Positions 26,132 through 36,419 are shown, numbered from the stretch's first letter. The stretch: DNA of 64,000 nt from Allobosea sp. Root381 (GCF_001429395.1 NZ_LMJT01000001.1:338740-402739), one strand, 5' to 3'. Notes: a model not told the origin generated them from the sequence alone. Program-made: numbers and translations.

Positions 26132-28321
26132 ATGCGCTCAAATCCCGTTTCCGGCGCAAAGACGCCGCAGCAGCGCAAGCCTTCGCCGCCGCGTGCCGAG
26201 ATCCGCACCAAGAGGACACAGGTCCATGGCACGGAGCTTCGCGACGACTATGACTGGCTTCGCGCGTCGAACTGGAAGGATGTGCTGCGTGATCCCGATG
26301 TGCTCCCGGCCGATATCCGCACCTATCTCGAAGCGGAGAATGGCTATTGCAAGGCACTGATGGCGCCGACGCGGGAATTGCAGCGCAATCTCGTCAAGGA
26401 AATGCGCGGCCGGATCAAGGAAGACGACTCCAGCGTTCCGCAGCCGGACGGGCCGTTCCTTTACTATTCACGCTACCGCAAGGGCGGCGAGCATCCGCTG
26501 ATCTGCCGCAAGCCGCGCTCCGACGAGCCTGCCGCAACGGAAAGCAACCCCCGAAAGAAGACGGCCGGCGCCCGGCGCGAACAGATCATGCTCGACGCCG
26601 ACGCGCTGGCGCGGGGCAAGGATTTCTTCGATCTCGGCGACACCGCCCATAGCCCCGACCACCGCCTGCTCGGCTGGAGCGCCGACGAGGCCGGCTCCGA
26701 GCTGCATACGATCCGGGTCCGCGATCTCACTCGCGGCGAGGATCTGGGCGACCTGATCCCCGATACGACCGGCGACATTGTCTGGGCCGCCGACAGCGCC
26801 TCGTTCTTCTATGTCGGGGTCGATGCCGACCATCGCCCTTCGAAGGTCTTCAGGCACCGGCTCGGCGAGGCGCCGGACCAGGACACGCTGCTGCATGACG
26901 AGGCCGATGCCGGCATGTTCGTCGATATCGACGAAACGCAATCCGGCCGCTTCCTTCTGATCTCGATCAGCGACCACGAAACCTCCGAGATCCGCGTGGT
27001 CGATCTCGCGGCACCGGATAAAGCCCCCGTTACGATCGCGCCGCGCGAGATCGGCCGGCAATACGATGTCGAACATCATGGCGACGATCTGCTGATCCTG
27101 ACCAATGCCGACGGCGCCGAGGACTTCAAAATCGTCACCGCGCCGGTCGCCGATCCCTCGCCCGCGCATTGGCGGGACCTGATCCCGCACAGGCAGGGGC
27201 GGCTGATCCTGAGCCATCTTTGCCTCAAGGGCCGGCTGATCCGGCTGGAGCGCGAGGACGGGCTGCCGCGCATCGTCATCCGCGATCTGGCGACGGGAAG
27301 CGAAAGCAGCATCGCCTTCGACGAGGAGTCCTATGGGCTGGGCCTCGATGCCGGCTACGAGTTCGAGACCGACATCCTGCGCTTCATCTACGCCTCGATG
27401 GCGCGCCCGGCCGAGACCTATGACTACGACATGGCGACGGGCGAGCGCGCGCTGCTGAAGCGGCAGGAGGTGCCCTCCGGCCACGATCCGGAGGCCTATC
27501 GTGTGCGGCGCATCTTCGCGACGGCGAAGGATGGCGAGCAGGTCCCGATCTCGATCCTGCACCGGGCCGACATGGCCCTCGACGGCTCGGCGCCCTGCCT
27601 GCTCTACGGCTATGGCTCCTATGGCTCGGCGATGTCGGCTTCGTTCCGGACAAGGCCGCTCAGCCTGGTCGATCGCGGCTTCGTCTATGCCATCGCCCAT
27701 GTCCGCGGCGGCACCGACAAGGGCCGGCGCTGGTATCTCGACGGCAAGCGCGAGAAGAAGACCAACACCTTTACCGACTTCATCGCCGCGGCCGAGGCTT
27801 TGGCCGATGCCGGCTTCACGGCGCGTGGCCGGATCGTGGCCGAGGGCGGCAGCGCCGGCGGCATGCTGATGGGCGCGGTCGCGAACATGGCGCCGGAGCT
27901 GTTCGCCGGCATCGTCGCGGAAGTGCCCTTCGTCGACGTGCTGAACACGATCCTCGACGACACCCTCCCGCTGACGCCGCCGGAATGGCCGGAATGGGGC
28001 GATCCAATCCGCGATCTCGCCGCCTTCGAGATGATCCGCAGCTATTCGCCCTATGACAACGTCAAGGCGCAGACCTATCCGCCGATCCTGGCGATGGGCG
28101 GGCTGACCGATCCGCGCGTGACCTATTGGGAGCCGGCGAAATGGGTGGCGCGCCTGCGCGCGACCATGACCGGCGGTGGCCCGGTGCTGCTGCACACCAA
28201 CATGGAGGCCGGCCATGGCGGCTCGGCCGGCCGCTTCGACTCGTTGAAGGAGACGGCGCTCGCCTATGCCTTCGCCATCCAGGCCGCCGGCGAAGGCTGG
28301 CCCGAGGCCGGCACCGGCTGA
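26132..28321 (+). CDS. ptrB: Oligopeptidase B (S9 family serine peptidase)
   Basis: A 729-residue prolyl-oligopeptidase-type enzyme that cuts short peptides after basic residues in the cytoplasm. The N-terminal beta-propeller covers about residues 60-430 and the alpha/beta-hydrolase domain the rest. The nucleophile serine is in EGGSAGGMLMG (about residue 572), the aspartate in GLTDPRVTYWEPAKW (about 660) and the histidine in EAGHGGSAGR (about 696). GYGSYG and HVRGG are further family motifs. The ATG at 26132 has GGAGA upstream; a GTG at 26117 lacks a ribosome site. It is a single gene. Confidence 0.94.
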   Translation: MRSNPVSGAKTPQQRKPSPPRAEIRTKRTQVHGTELRDDYDWLRASNWKDVLRDPDVLPADIRTYLEAENGYCKALMAPTRELQRNLVKEMRGRIKEDDSSVPQPDGPFLYYSRYRKGGEHPLICRKPRSDEPAATESNPRKKTAGARREQIMLDADALARGKDFFDLGDTAHSPDHRLLGWSADEAGSELHTIRVRDLTRGEDLGDLIPDTTGDIVWAADSASFFYVGVDADHRPSKVFRHRLGEAPDQDTLLHDEADAGMFVDIDETQSGRFLLISISDHETSEIRVVDLAAPDKAPVTIAPREIGRQYDVEHHGDDLLILTNADGAEDFKIVTAPVADPSPAHWRDLIPHRQGRLILSHLCLKGRLIRLEREDGLPRIVIRDLATGSESSIAFDEESYGLGLDAGYEFETDILRFIYASMARPAETYDYDMATGERALLKRQEVPSGHDPEAYRVRRIFATAKDGEQVPISILHRADMALDGSAPCLLYGYGSYGSAMSASFRTRPLSLVDRGFVYAIAHVRGGTDKGRRWYLDGKREKKTNTFTDFIAAAEALADAGFTARGRIVAEGGSAGGMLMGAVANMAPELFAGIVAEVPFVDVLNTILDDTLPLTPPEWPEWGDPIRDLAAFEMIRSYSPYDNVKAQTYPPILAMGGLTDPRVTYWEPAKWVARLRATMTGGGPVLLHTNMEAGHGGSAGRFDSLKETALAYAFAIQAAGEGWPEAGTG

Positions 28322-28364
28322 TCCGCGCCGCGAAGCAACACGGGCGGCAGAGCTCTACGCCCTA

Positions 28365-28395
28365 CTGGATTGCTTCGCTGCGCTCGCAATGACGG
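28365..28395. repeat. Half copy of the 91-bp repeat
   Basis: CTGGATTGCTTCGCTGCG to GCAATGACGG matches the right half of the repeat at 39679-39770. It lies between the convergent oligopeptidase B and the large membrane protein genes. Confidence 0.8.
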
Positions 28396-28422
28396 TGGAG
28401 CGGGCGCGACGGTTGCGCTCGC

Positions 28423-30000
28423 TCACACACCGAGCCGGCTCTTCTCGCTGGCAAGGTAGACCTTGAGCTCGTCCATCGAGGCGAAGCTGTAGTCGCCATC
28501 GGGCGTGCGCGCCTGGATCGAGCCATCGGCATAGATGGTGAAATGCGCCTCGCCAACCTGATAGGCGCCGACGACGCCTTCGTTGGAGGCAGCCGGCGAA
28601 GCGGGCTCGGGTGCGGTTGCTGCTTCAGGGGCGTCGGCCTTCGGCGCCGCATCGGCATCGGACTCGACATCGGGAGCGACGGAGGCGAAGTCGTCCGCGG
28701 AAGCAACCTGCTTGTCCTCGGGCGCAGCCGCCGGTGGCTGCGGATCGAAGGCCTCGGCCTCGCGCGATTGCGGCGGCCAGGGGCGCAGCTCCTGCGCCGG
28801 CATGTCGAGCTTCGGCCAGAGCAGCTCGGGCGCCGGTGCAGTCGGACGCGGGACGTCGGGTTCCACAGAGATGGGCTCGCCTGCGGTCTCAGGCAGGCCC
28901 ACCTCGGGCTCTCCGGGCCGGAGAGCATCCGGCGATCCGGGCTCATCCGGCTCCGGCTCCGGCTCGCCGAAGGTCGGCATGCGCCGCTCCCAGGCCGGCT
29001 CCATCCAACTGTCCGCGAGCGACAGATTGTCCGCGGGCTTCTCACCATCGCGCTCCTCGTCGCGCTTCTGGCCCAGCCCAGTCTCGCCGAAGGTCGGCTC
29101 GATGCGGCCGGAGACCGGCGCCGGATCGAGCCGCAGGCCCGCAAGGCTCTCGCGCAGCAGGCCGAATTCGTCCGTCGTGCGCGCGGCCGGGTCGACCGCC
29201 GCCGGCGCGAAGGGGTCCTCGATGTCGGCGGGGCCGGGCGTAACGGAAACCGGCCGGTCGGCTTCGGCCTCAGCCTCGACCTGCTCGATGTCCTCGGCCT
29301 GCGCCTGCTCCTCCACGGCCGCAGGGAATGGCTCCGCCCCGGGCTCATCGGCCAGGGCGGCTTGTGCCAGGGTGGTTGCCTGCGGCGCCGCTTCGGCCTC
29401 GGGCTCGGCCGCGAGTTTGAGCTCCGGCTCGGCGTCGGCGTCCTCGGGAACTGGCAGGGCCTCGGGCTCGTCATCGGCTTCAACGGTGCGGTGCGGCAGG
29501 AAATCAGGAAGCGCCCCGGCGTCGCGGGCGGCCTCCGGCTGCTCGGGAGCGGCCGGCTCCGCCGGCTCTGCGAGCGCGCGGCCAAGGCCGGGCTCGGGGG
29601 CGGCCCTTACGGGCTCGGCCGGCTCCTCTGCCCATTCCGGCGAAGCGGAGGCTTCGAGCGCCTGGACGCCGGTCAGCGTCGCGCCTGCGCCGGCCAGCGC
29701 ACCGACGCCGGCACCTGCCAGCCCGGCTTGCGGCACGGGCTCGCGCCGGGCTTCGGGGCTCGCGACCGTCGAGATCACAGACATCGCCGTCGCGGCGCCC
29801 GCAATCGTCTTCTTCAGCCGCCGGATTTCAATCAGCACCCAGGCGAGCGCCAGCATCAGGACGCCGCCGCTCGCCAGCACCGTGCCGATGATGACCTTGG
29901 TGAAGCCACGCTCGAGGACCATGTAGGGCAGCCCGTCGACGATGGCCGCGATGCCGCCGCCAAGAAGTCCGAGGCCCAGCAAAATGAAGATCGTGATCAA
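28423..30000 (-). CDS. Large acidic Pro/Glu/Ala-rich membrane protein
   Basis: A 525-residue protein. Two membrane segments lie near the N-terminus (about 2-22, ITIFILLGLGLLGGGIAAIV, and 36-57, VIIGTVLASGGVLMLALAWV). The long middle (about 90-470) is low complexity, rich in E, A and P and strongly acidic. A short ordered C-terminal domain ends the protein (YQVGEAHFTIYADGSIQART, DELKVYLASEKSRL). I do not recognise a named family; the C-terminal block recurs in membrane proteins of Hyphomicrobiales. The TTG at 30000 is chosen because it starts at the first membrane segment with GAGGACTC before it. The frame stays open to 30291 without conserved character. Confidence 0.68.
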   Translation of the reverse strand: MITIFILLGLGLLGGGIAAIVDGLPYMVLERGFTKVIIGTVLASGGVLMLALAWVLIEIRRLKKTIAGAATAMSVISTVASPEARREPVPQAGLAGAGVGALAGAGATLTGVQALEASASPEWAEEPAEPVRAAPEPGLGRALAEPAEPAAPEQPEAARDAGALPDFLPHRTVEADDEPEALPVPEDADAEPELKLAAEPEAEAAPQATTLAQAALADEPGAEPFPAAVEEQAQAEDIEQVEAEAEADRPVSVTPGPADIEDPFAPAAVDPAARTTDEFGLLRESLAGLRLDPAPVSGRIEPTFGETGLGQKRDEERDGEKPADNLSLADSWMEPAWERRMPTFGEPEPEPDEPGSPDALRPGEPEVGLPETAGEPISVEPDVPRPTAPAPELLWPKLDMPAQELRPWPPQSREAEAFDPQPPAAAPEDKQVASADDFASVAPDVESDADAAPKADAPEAATAPEPASPAASNEGVVGAYQVGEAHFTIYADGSIQARTPDGDYSFASMDELKVYLASEKSRLGV

Positions 30001-30330
30001 AGGAGAGTCCTCGGCAGCATGCTCGAAGGCATTCTTGGCAACCCGCCAGGCCGGCCGGATTGGCCGGTCCTGTCCGCCTATATTGTAACGTATTGAATAA
30101 GAGAGAGTTTCAATTTGTGTTCCCGCATAGGGCGAGAAATCGGGCGAGATTGAGGCGCGGCTCCGCCGTGCATTGGCGTCCTCCCCGGACAGCGGTTGCC
30201 GGAGCGCCGGCGGAGGCTTAACTAACGAAGCGAATGGCGGGCGCTTCTCTCCGGAGGAGAACCCGGCCCAGGCCGCCCGGCGGCAAGCCATTCTCAGTTC
30301 AAGCTATTGCCAGCCCCAAGGAGAGGCCAA
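30001..30330. other. Divergent promoter region before sodB
   Basis: A 330-base gap between divergent genes. An AT-rich part at 30070-30115 probably carries promoters. I looked for Irr, RirA and Fur-type motifs and saw none that I could defend. If the membrane protein starts further upstream, part of this gap is coding. Confidence 0.4.
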
Positions 30331-30930
30331 ATGACCTTTACCCTTCCCGATCTGCCCTATGCCCATGATGCGCTCCAGCCCTTCATGTCGAAGGAAACGC
30401 TCGAGTTCCATCACGACAAGCACCACCTCGCCTATGTCACCAACGGCAACAACGCGATCAAGGGCACGGAATTCGAGGGCAAGTCGCTCGAGGAGATCGT
30501 CAAGGCCTCGCATGGCAAGAACCCGGCCGTGTTCAACAATGCCGGCCAGCACTACAACCACCTCCACTTCTGGAAGTGGATGAAGCCCAATGGCGGCGGC
30601 AAGATCCCCGGCGCGCTGGAGAAGGCGATCGTCGATTCCTTCGGCTCGGTCGACAAGTTCAAGGAAGACTTCGTCGCCGCCGGCGTCGGCCAGTTCGGCT
30701 CGGGCTGGGCCTGGCTCGAGGTCAAGGGCGGCAAGCTCGCGGTATCCAAGACCCCGAACGGCGAGAGCCCGCTGGTCCATGGCGCGAGCCCGATCCTCGG
30801 CGTCGACGTCTGGGAGCACTCCTACTACATCGACTACCGCAACCGTCGTCCCGACTATCTCAAGGCCTTCCTCGAGAGCCTGGTGAACTGGGACTACGTC
30901 GCCGAGATGTACGACGCCGCCAAGGCCTGA
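30331..30930 (+). CDS. sodB: Superoxide dismutase, Fe type
   Basis: A 199-residue Fe/Mn superoxide dismutase. The four metal ligands are visible in FHHDKHH (first histidine, about residue 27), HYNHLHFW (about 74-81), and DVWEHSYYIDY (aspartate and histidine, about 158-165). The glutamine in NNAGQHYNH is in the position used by iron enzymes, which favours iron over manganese. It removes superoxide in the cytoplasm. The start at 30331 is preceded by AAGGAGAGG. A strong terminator follows. It is a single gene. Confidence 0.96.
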   Translation: MTFTLPDLPYAHDALQPFMSKETLEFHHDKHHLAYVTNGNNAIKGTEFEGKSLEEIVKASHGKNPAVFNNAGQHYNHLHFWKWMKPNGGGKIPGALEKAIVDSFGSVDKFKEDFVAAGVGQFGSGWAWLEVKGGKLAVSKTPNGESPLVHGASPILGVDVWEHSYYIDYRNRRPDYLKAFLESLVNWDYVAEMYDAAKA

Positions 30931-30957
30931 GCCTGAGCGATCACGATACGAACGAAA

Positions 30958-30983
30958 ACGGGGCCTCGCGGCCCCGTTTTTTT
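30958..30983 (+). terminator. Rho-independent terminator after sodB
   Basis: Stem ACGGGGCC (30958-30965) and GGCCCCGT (30970-30977), loop TCGC, followed by seven T residues. Confidence 0.92.
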
Positions 30984-31015
30984 GTGCTCCGGCTGCGAAG
31001 GGCGCCGCGTAGCCC

Positions 31016-32710
31016 TCAGGCCGCGACGCCGCGCAGGAACTGGTCCACGGTCGAGCGCAGCCTGACCGCCTGGGCCGCCACCTCTCCCGCCGCGCCGCGC
31101 ACCTCCTCCGCCGAGCGCCCGGTTTCCTCAACGCTGTCGGCCAGCACGCTGAGATCGCTCGACACGGAGAGCGCCGAGGAGCTGGCCATCGCGACGCCGC
31201 TGGCGATCTCGCCGGTTGCGATCGCCTGCTGCTCGATCGAGACCGCGACCGCGTTGGCGAAGCTTTCGATCGCATTCATGCGTTCCGCAATGTTCTGGAT
31301 CGAGCCGACGACCTGGCCGGTCGCGCCCTGGATCGCGCCGACCTGGGCGACGATGCGGTCGGTCGCTGCCGCGGTCTGGGAGGCGAGGCTCTTAACCTCG
31401 GAAGCGACCACCGCGAAGCCGCGCCCGGCATCGCCGGCGCGCGCCGCCTCGATCGTCGCGTTCAGCGCGAGCAGGTTGGTCTGGGCGGCAATGTCGCGGA
31501 TCAGGTTGACGACCTCGCCGATGGCGCGAGCTGTCTCGTCGAGCTCGCGGACGGAGCCGGCAGTATCACGCGAGATCGAGGCCGCCTCGACGATCTCGGT
31601 GCGGACGCGGCGCACCTGGAACTCGACCTCGCGGATGGCGGCTCCCATCTCCTCGGCCGCCTGGGCCGCGCTCTCGACGTTGCCGGAGGCGCCATGGGCG
31701 TTCTGCGCCGCGCGGGCGGCGCGGCCGGACGATTCGGCCGCGGTGCGGGCGAGGCCGTCGGAAGCCTCGCTCATGCGGTCGGCATTGCTCTTGAAGGCGT
31801 CCAGGGCGACACCGACCTCGCCCCGGAACAAGGCAATCGCCTCATCGACGTTCTGCTGGTGCCGGCGCCGCTCGGCCTCGGTGACGTGCTGCTTCTCCTG
31901 CAGCGTGGCGCGTTCGGCCAGCCGCAGCTTGAGGATGCCGAGCGCCCGGGCGATGGAGCCGATCTCGTCGCCGCGGCCCAGGGCATCGATCGGCGTGTCG
32001 AGCCGGCCGTCCGAGATGCTGACGATGGCTTCCGTCATGCTCTTCAGCGGCCTCATCGTCCGCGACAGCGAGAACCAGAGGAGCGGCCCCAGCACCAGCA
32101 GGATCAGGATGCCGAAGCCGACGGTGACGAGATGCTCGAAATCCACGCGCGCGAGCAGCCGGCTCTTGTCGAAGCGCAGCGCGACATAACCGATCTGCTT
32201 TTGATGACCGCCGATCCTGACGACATGCAGCCGGGTGATCGAGGTCTTGTCCTCGACCTGCCACGAGGTCTCCTTCTGCATGACGTCCCAGGGTTCTCTG
32301 CCGAGCTGGGCCGCGAGCGAGCGCGGCGTGAAGGCGAGCCTCGCCTCCTCGTTGCGACCGGCGCTGGCCAGGGCCGAGAGATCGTCGGCGACGAAACCCG
32401 CCTTGAAGTCCGGGTCGCGCCGCAGCGAATTGAGAATGTAGCCCAGCGTGTTGGTGTCGCGCGACAGGATCAGCGAGGGCGAGGCGTTGACCACCATCAG
32501 CTCGAGCGCCTGCATCTTCTGATCGAGGTCGTCGCGCGTCTTGGTGTCGTTGTAGCGCGCCGCCGCGACCACCACGATCAGGATGGCGACCGCGACGATA
32601 GCGACCGCCGCAGCGGCGATCCGGCTGCCGAGCGAACGCCCGGACCCGCGCTTCGCAGGGATCGCCTGCGCGGCGGACTCGACCTTGGCCGCTCGCTTGA
32701 ACCACATCAT
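31016..32710 (-). CDS. Methyl-accepting chemotaxis protein
   Basis: A 564-residue chemoreceptor. It has a membrane segment at about residues 29-52, a periplasmic sensor region of about 140 residues (55-195), a second membrane segment (about 198-218), a HAMP domain and a signalling coiled coil. The hairpin tip that contacts CheA and CheW is present ([15 protein letters not shown]). The sensor part carries the [17 protein letters not shown] type block found in double-Cache or related receptors, but no ligand can be named. It starts at a double ATG (32710). No che genes are adjacent. Confidence 0.92.
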   Translation of the reverse strand: MMWFKRAAKVESAAQAIPAKRGSGRSLGSRIAAAAVAIVAVAILIVVVAAARYNDTKTRDDLDQKMQALELMVVNASPSLILSRDTNTLGYILNSLRRDPDFKAGFVADDLSALASAGRNEEARLAFTPRSLAAQLGREPWDVMQKETSWQVEDKTSITRLHVVRIGGHQKQIGYVALRFDKSRLLARVDFEHLVTVGFGILILLVLGPLLWFSLSRTMRPLKSMTEAIVSISDGRLDTPIDALGRGDEIGSIARALGILKLRLAERATLQEKQHVTEAERRRHQQNVDEAIALFRGEVGVALDAFKSNADRMSEASDGLARTAAESSGRAARAAQNAHGASGNVESAAQAAEEMGAAIREVEFQVRRVRTEIVEAASISRDTAGSVRELDETARAIGEVVNLIRDIAAQTNLLALNATIEAARAGDAGRGFAVVASEVKSLASQTAAATDRIVAQVGAIQGATGQVVGSIQNIAERMNAIESFANAVAVSIEQQAIATGEIASGVAMASSSALSVSSDLSVLADSVEETGRSAEEVRGAAGEVAAQAVRLRSTVDQFLRGVAA

Positions 32711-32807
32711 TGCGCCGACAATCCCCGAAGCGGCTCGATCAGGGCAAAGGCCGGGCGCGAGCATCGCCGGAGACGCTGTCAGAATCTGGTAAATTTTCGA
32801 TTGCGCC

Positions 32808-33650
32808 TCAGCGCAGCTGCGCGAAGCGCACCATGGTGAGCCCTGCCGGCTCGAAGGCGGCAAGCGCGGCATGCTCGATCGGCCGCGTCGCGACGACGGG
32901 GTCGAGACCTTTCAGCTCGTCGTCGACGAAGCCGGGATGGCACATCACCAGATGGGCCGGCCCCGGCCGCACCAGGAAGCGCTGGAGATCGGCGCCGAAA
33001 TCCCGCGCCGGATCGAAGGGGGCGACGCCGGAGAAGCCGCGATTGACGGGGATGCCGCGGCGCAGCGCCGCCCGGCGGAAGCCCAGCGCCAGCCCCGCGA
33101 TGGTCAGGGCCTTGCCGACCGCGACGCCGCGCGCACGGATCGCCGCCGGCGAATCGGCTGGATCGCGAAGATAGACACGGCCTTCGGAATAGCGGCGCAT
33201 CACCGCTTCCAGCACGGCGCGGCGCACGCCGGGCAGCACATGCACATGCTGATGACCGTCGACGAAATCGGGCGGACGGCCCAGCCTGTCCTCGAAGGCG
33301 TCGAGCTGGCGCGCGATCTCGGCTTCGATCTCGCGACGCGCGACCGGCGAAGTCACACTCGCCCGCGCCAGATCGCGCAGTTTCGGGAATTCGCCGCCGG
33401 GCGCCAGCCTCGGCATCGCGCCGAGCGGCGCGGCGCAGGTGAGGTTCAGATGCAGGCCGAGATCGGCCCGTTCCGCCAGCGCTCCGAAGGCGCCCGCGAA
33501 ATCCCGCCAATGCGGGCGGTTGGTCATCGCGCCGGCGGCAGACAGCTTGCCCGCCTCCAGCAGGGCAAGGATGGAACGGCTGACGCCCGCCGTCATCGCG
33601 AAGTCGTCGGCGCATAAAACGAATCCGCTGGCCATCTGTCCTGTTGTCAT
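32808..33650 (-). CDS. ChbG/HpnK family deacetylase
   Basis: A 280-residue protein of the YdjC/ChbG family, metal-dependent deacetylases of N-acetyl sugars. Metal ligands are in LCADDFAMT (about residues 12-20), and [10 protein letters not shown] (about 130-139); GLHLNLT and CHPGFVD are further family blocks. The HpnK branch deacetylates a hopanoid sugar. The gene is divergent from a GT2 glycosyltransferase and close to murJ, which suggests a glycolipid or lipid-linked sugar substrate, but that is inference. The start at 33650 is an ATG; the second ATG five codons later is also possible. Confidence 0.86.
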   Translation of the reverse strand: MTTGQMASGFVLCADDFAMTAGVSRSILALLEAGKLSAAGAMTNRPHWRDFAGAFGALAERADLGLHLNLTCAAPLGAMPRLAPGGEFPKLRDLARASVTSPVARREIEAEIARQLDAFEDRLGRPPDFVDGHQHVHVLPGVRRAVLEAVMRRYSEGRVYLRDPADSPAAIRARGVAVGKALTIAGLALGFRRAALRRGIPVNRGFSGVAPFDPARDFGADLQRFLVRPGPAHLVMCHPGFVDDELKGLDPVVATRPIEHAALAAFEPAGLTMVRFAQLR

Positions 33651-33787
33651 CCGTTCAGCCGCGATTTGCTAAAGGCCCGCCGGGCTTGTGAGCAAGCAAG
33701 GTTTAAGGTTCTGTGCGGGTCGCGTCATCCGGCACGGCCCCTCCGGGGCCGAATGCCGTGCGGGGGGCCCATCGAGAGGTCGATCGC

Positions 33788-34822
33788 GTGTCCGAATTTT
33801 CACCCTCCTCCGCCGCGCCGGCGCCTCGGCACCCGTCCAGCCGGCCGGAGCTCTCGATCGTCGTGCCCGTCCACAACGAGGCCGACAGCCTGCCGCTGCT
33901 GGTCGAGCGCCTGAAGCAGGTGCTCGACGGCGCCGTCTCGTCCTGGGAGCTGGTCTGCGTCGACGACGGCAGCCGCGACGGCACGCTTTCGGTGCTGAAG
34001 CAGCTCAGCGCCAATGACGGGCGAATCAGTGCCATCTCCTTCAGCCGCAATTTCGGCAAGGAGATCGCCATCGCGGCGGGGCTCGACCATGCGGCCGGCG
34101 ATGCGGTGGTCATCATGGACGCCGACCTGCAGCATCCGCCGGAAACCATTCCCGCCTTCCTGCAGAAATGGCGCGAGGGCTTCCTCAACGTCTACGGCCA
34201 GCGCTCGGACCGCGATGGCGAGAGCGCGCTGAAGCGCAATTTCGCGCGGATGTTTTATCGGCTCTTCGCCCGTTTCGGCGAAACCGAGCTGCCCGAGGGC
34301 GCCGGCGACTTCCGCCTGCTCGACCGCAAGGTGGTCGATGCGCTGCGTGCCCTGCCGGAGCGTGCGCGCTTCTCGAAAGGCCTTTATGCCTGGGTCGGCT
34401 TCCCCGGGACGGGCGTAACCTTCGATGTCGCCGAGCGCGAGCATGGCGAGACCAAGTTCCGCTACCGAAAGCTGTTCAGCTTCGCCTTCGACGGGCTGTC
34501 CTCCTTCTCGACCGTGCCGCTCAAGATCGCGACCTGGGCCGGGGCGGTGATCGCGCTGATCTCGACCTTCACCGCCCTCTACTTCGTCATCCGGACGATG
34601 GTCTTCGGCACCGACCTGCCCGGCTTCCCGTCGCTGATCGTCTCGATCATGTTCTTCTCCGGCATCCAGCTGCTCTCGCTCGGGATGATCGGGGAATATG
34701 TCGGGCGCATCTTCGCGGAGGTGAAGCGCCGGCCGCTCTATCTGATCGGCGAGCGCGTCGGCTTCGCGGCGCGCACGGTCGATCATCCGCGCGGCGACGC
34801 GCTGCCGCCGCTGATCCGGTAG
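33788..34822 (+). CDS. GT2 glycosyltransferase, polyprenyl-phosphate type
   Basis: A 344-residue membrane glycosyltransferase. The GT-A domain starts at LSIVVPVHNEADSLPLL; acidic sites are CVDDGSRDGT and MDADLQHPPE. Two C-terminal membrane segments (about 235-260 and 275-300) fit the GtrB/ArnC-like group, which attach a sugar to undecaprenyl phosphate. The partner gene on the other strand is a ChbG/HpnK-like deacetylase, so a pair for making and deacetylating a lipid-linked sugar is plausible. The start is a GTG at 33788 with GAGAGG upstream. A hairpin with 7-bp GC arms (33735-33751) lies in the leader. Confidence 0.88.
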   Translation: MSEFSPSSAAPAPRHPSSRPELSIVVPVHNEADSLPLLVERLKQVLDGAVSSWELVCVDDGSRDGTLSVLKQLSANDGRISAISFSRNFGKEIAIAAGLDHAAGDAVVIMDADLQHPPETIPAFLQKWREGFLNVYGQRSDRDGESALKRNFARMFYRLFARFGETELPEGAGDFRLLDRKVVDALRALPERARFSKGLYAWVGFPGTGVTFDVAEREHGETKFRYRKLFSFAFDGLSSFSTVPLKIATWAGAVIALISTFTALYFVIRTMVFGTDLPGFPSLIVSIMFFSGIQLLSLGMIGEYVGRIFAEVKRRPLYLIGERVGFAARTVDHPRGDALPPLIR

Positions 34823-34892
34823 ACGGACGCGCCACGATCTGTGATGAAGGCGGCCCGTCCGGGCCTCCGGACCAGGGCACGCCGCCATCCCC

Positions 34893-36419
34893 ATGCTTCG
34901 CAACATCCTCTCCGTCGGCAGCTTCACGCTGGTTTCGCGCTTCGCCGGCTTCGCGCGCGACGTCGTGCTGGCCGCGGTGCTGGGCGCGGGCGCGATGATG
35001 GACGCGTTCTCGGTGGCGCTGCGCCTGCCGAACCATTTTCGCGCGATCTTCGGCGAGGGCGCCTTCAACCAGGCTTATGTGCCGGCCTATTCGCGCATCC
35101 ATGAGCGGGAGGGGCCGGAGGTCGCCTCGCTCTTCGCCAACCGGCTGTTCACGCTGCTGCTGATCGTCCAGCTCGTGCTGCTGGCTCTGGCACTGCCCTT
35201 CATGCCGCTGATGGTGACGCTGCTGGCGCCGGGCCTGACGAGCGATCCGGCGCGCTTCGAGCTCGCGGTGACGCTGACGCGGATCACCTTCCCCTATCTC
35301 CTGTTCGTGACGATGGTCACCTTCCTCGGCGCCACGCTGAGCGCGGTCGACCGCTTCGCGGCCTTTGCGGCGGCGCCGATCCTGCTCAGCATCAGCATCG
35401 TCGCGGCGCTGGCGGTCTCCTTCCTGTTCCCGAGCGCCGCCCATGCGGCGGCGTGGGGCGTGGCGCTGGCCGGCATCCTCGAATGGCTGGTGCTCTGGAT
35501 CGCCGCGCGCCGCGCCGGTGTTTCGGCGCGTCTCGTCCGGCCTCGGATCGACGCCAATATCCGGCAGTTCCTGCGCAAGTTCGGGCCGGCGGTGATCGGC
35601 TCCGCCGGCGTGCAGATCGCGCTCTTCGCCGACACCATCATCGCCTCGATGCTGCCGCGCGGCGCCTATGCGGCGCTCTACTATGCCGAGCGGCTCTACC
35701 AACTGCCGCTGGGCCTGATCGCGATCGCGGTCGGCACGGTCGCGCTCTCGGCGATGAGCCGGCATATCGCGCGGGGCGACGAGGCCGGCGCCAACCGCGC
35801 CCAGAACCAGGCCGTCGCCATCGCGCTCTTCGCCAGCGCGCCCTTCGTCGCGGCCTTCGTCGCCGTGCCGGAGCTCGTCGTCGCCGCCCTGTTCCAGCGC
35901 GGCGCCTTCGATGCCCAGGCGAGCGAGGCGGCCGGCATGGTGCTGCTCGCCTATTCGCTCGGTCTGCCGGCGATGGTTCTGGTGCGCACTCAGGTCTCCG
36001 CCTTCCAGGCGCGCGGCGACACCACGACGCCGATGATCGTCTCGCTCGCCGCGATCGGAGCCAATCTCGCGCTGAAGCTGCTGCTCTGGCGCGACTGGGG
36101 CGCGCAGGGGTTGGCTCTCGCGACGGCGGCCGGGGCGTGGATCAATGTCGGCACGTTGTTCGTGCTGGCGCTGCGGCGCGGGCTGACCGAGCCGCATCCG
36201 CGACTGCCGCGCTTCGTCGCGGTGGTCGCCCTGGCCGCAGCGCTGTCGGGCTTCGTCGGCTGGTGGCTGGCGCCGCGGGCGCTCGGCGCGATGGCCTGGG
36301 TGCCGTTCGAGCCCCGCCTCGTCGCGCTGACGCTGGTTGCGGCCGCTGCGGCGGTGGCCTATGCGACGGCCGCCGGCCTTGGGCTCAAACTGGCAGGCGT
36401 GCTGCGGCTGCTGCGGTAG
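34893..36419 (+). CDS. murJ: Lipid II flippase MurJ
   Basis: A 508-residue membrane protein of the MVF/MurJ family with about fourteen membrane segments. The N-terminal start LRNILSVGSFTLVSRFAGF, RDVVLAAVLGAG and the loop FGEGAFNQAYVPAYSRI are diagnostic. It moves lipid II across the inner membrane for wall synthesis. It lies 70 bases after the GT2 gene on the same strand and may be cotranscribed. The start ATG at 34893 gives the standard N-terminus. Confidence 0.96.
   Translation: MLRNILSVGSFTLVSRFAGFARDVVLAAVLGAGAMMDAFSVALRLPNHFRAIFGEGAFNQAYVPAYSRIHEREGPEVASLFANRLFTLLLIVQLVLLALALPFMPLMVTLLAPGLTSDPARFELAVTLTRITFPYLLFVTMVTFLGATLSAVDRFAAFAAAPILLSISIVAALAVSFLFPSAAHAAAWGVALAGILEWLVLWIAARRAGVSARLVRPRIDANIRQFLRKFGPAVIGSAGVQIALFADTIIASMLPRGAYAALYYAERLYQLPLGLIAIAVGTVALSAMSRHIARGDEAGANRAQNQAVAIALFASAPFVAAFVAVPELVVAALFQRGAFDAQASEAAGMVLLAYSLGLPAMVLVRTQVSAFQARGDTTTPMIVSLAAIGANLALKLLLWRDWGAQGLALATAAGAWINVGTLFVLALRRGLTEPHPRLPRFVAVVALAAALSGFVGWWLAPRALGAMAWVPFEPRLVALTLVAAAAAVAYATAAGLGLKLAGVLRLLR

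Noticed and set aside
33735..33751. GC hairpin with 7-bp arms in the leader of the GT2 gene
   Set aside because: It could be an attenuator, but it has no U run or alternative pairing that I can see.
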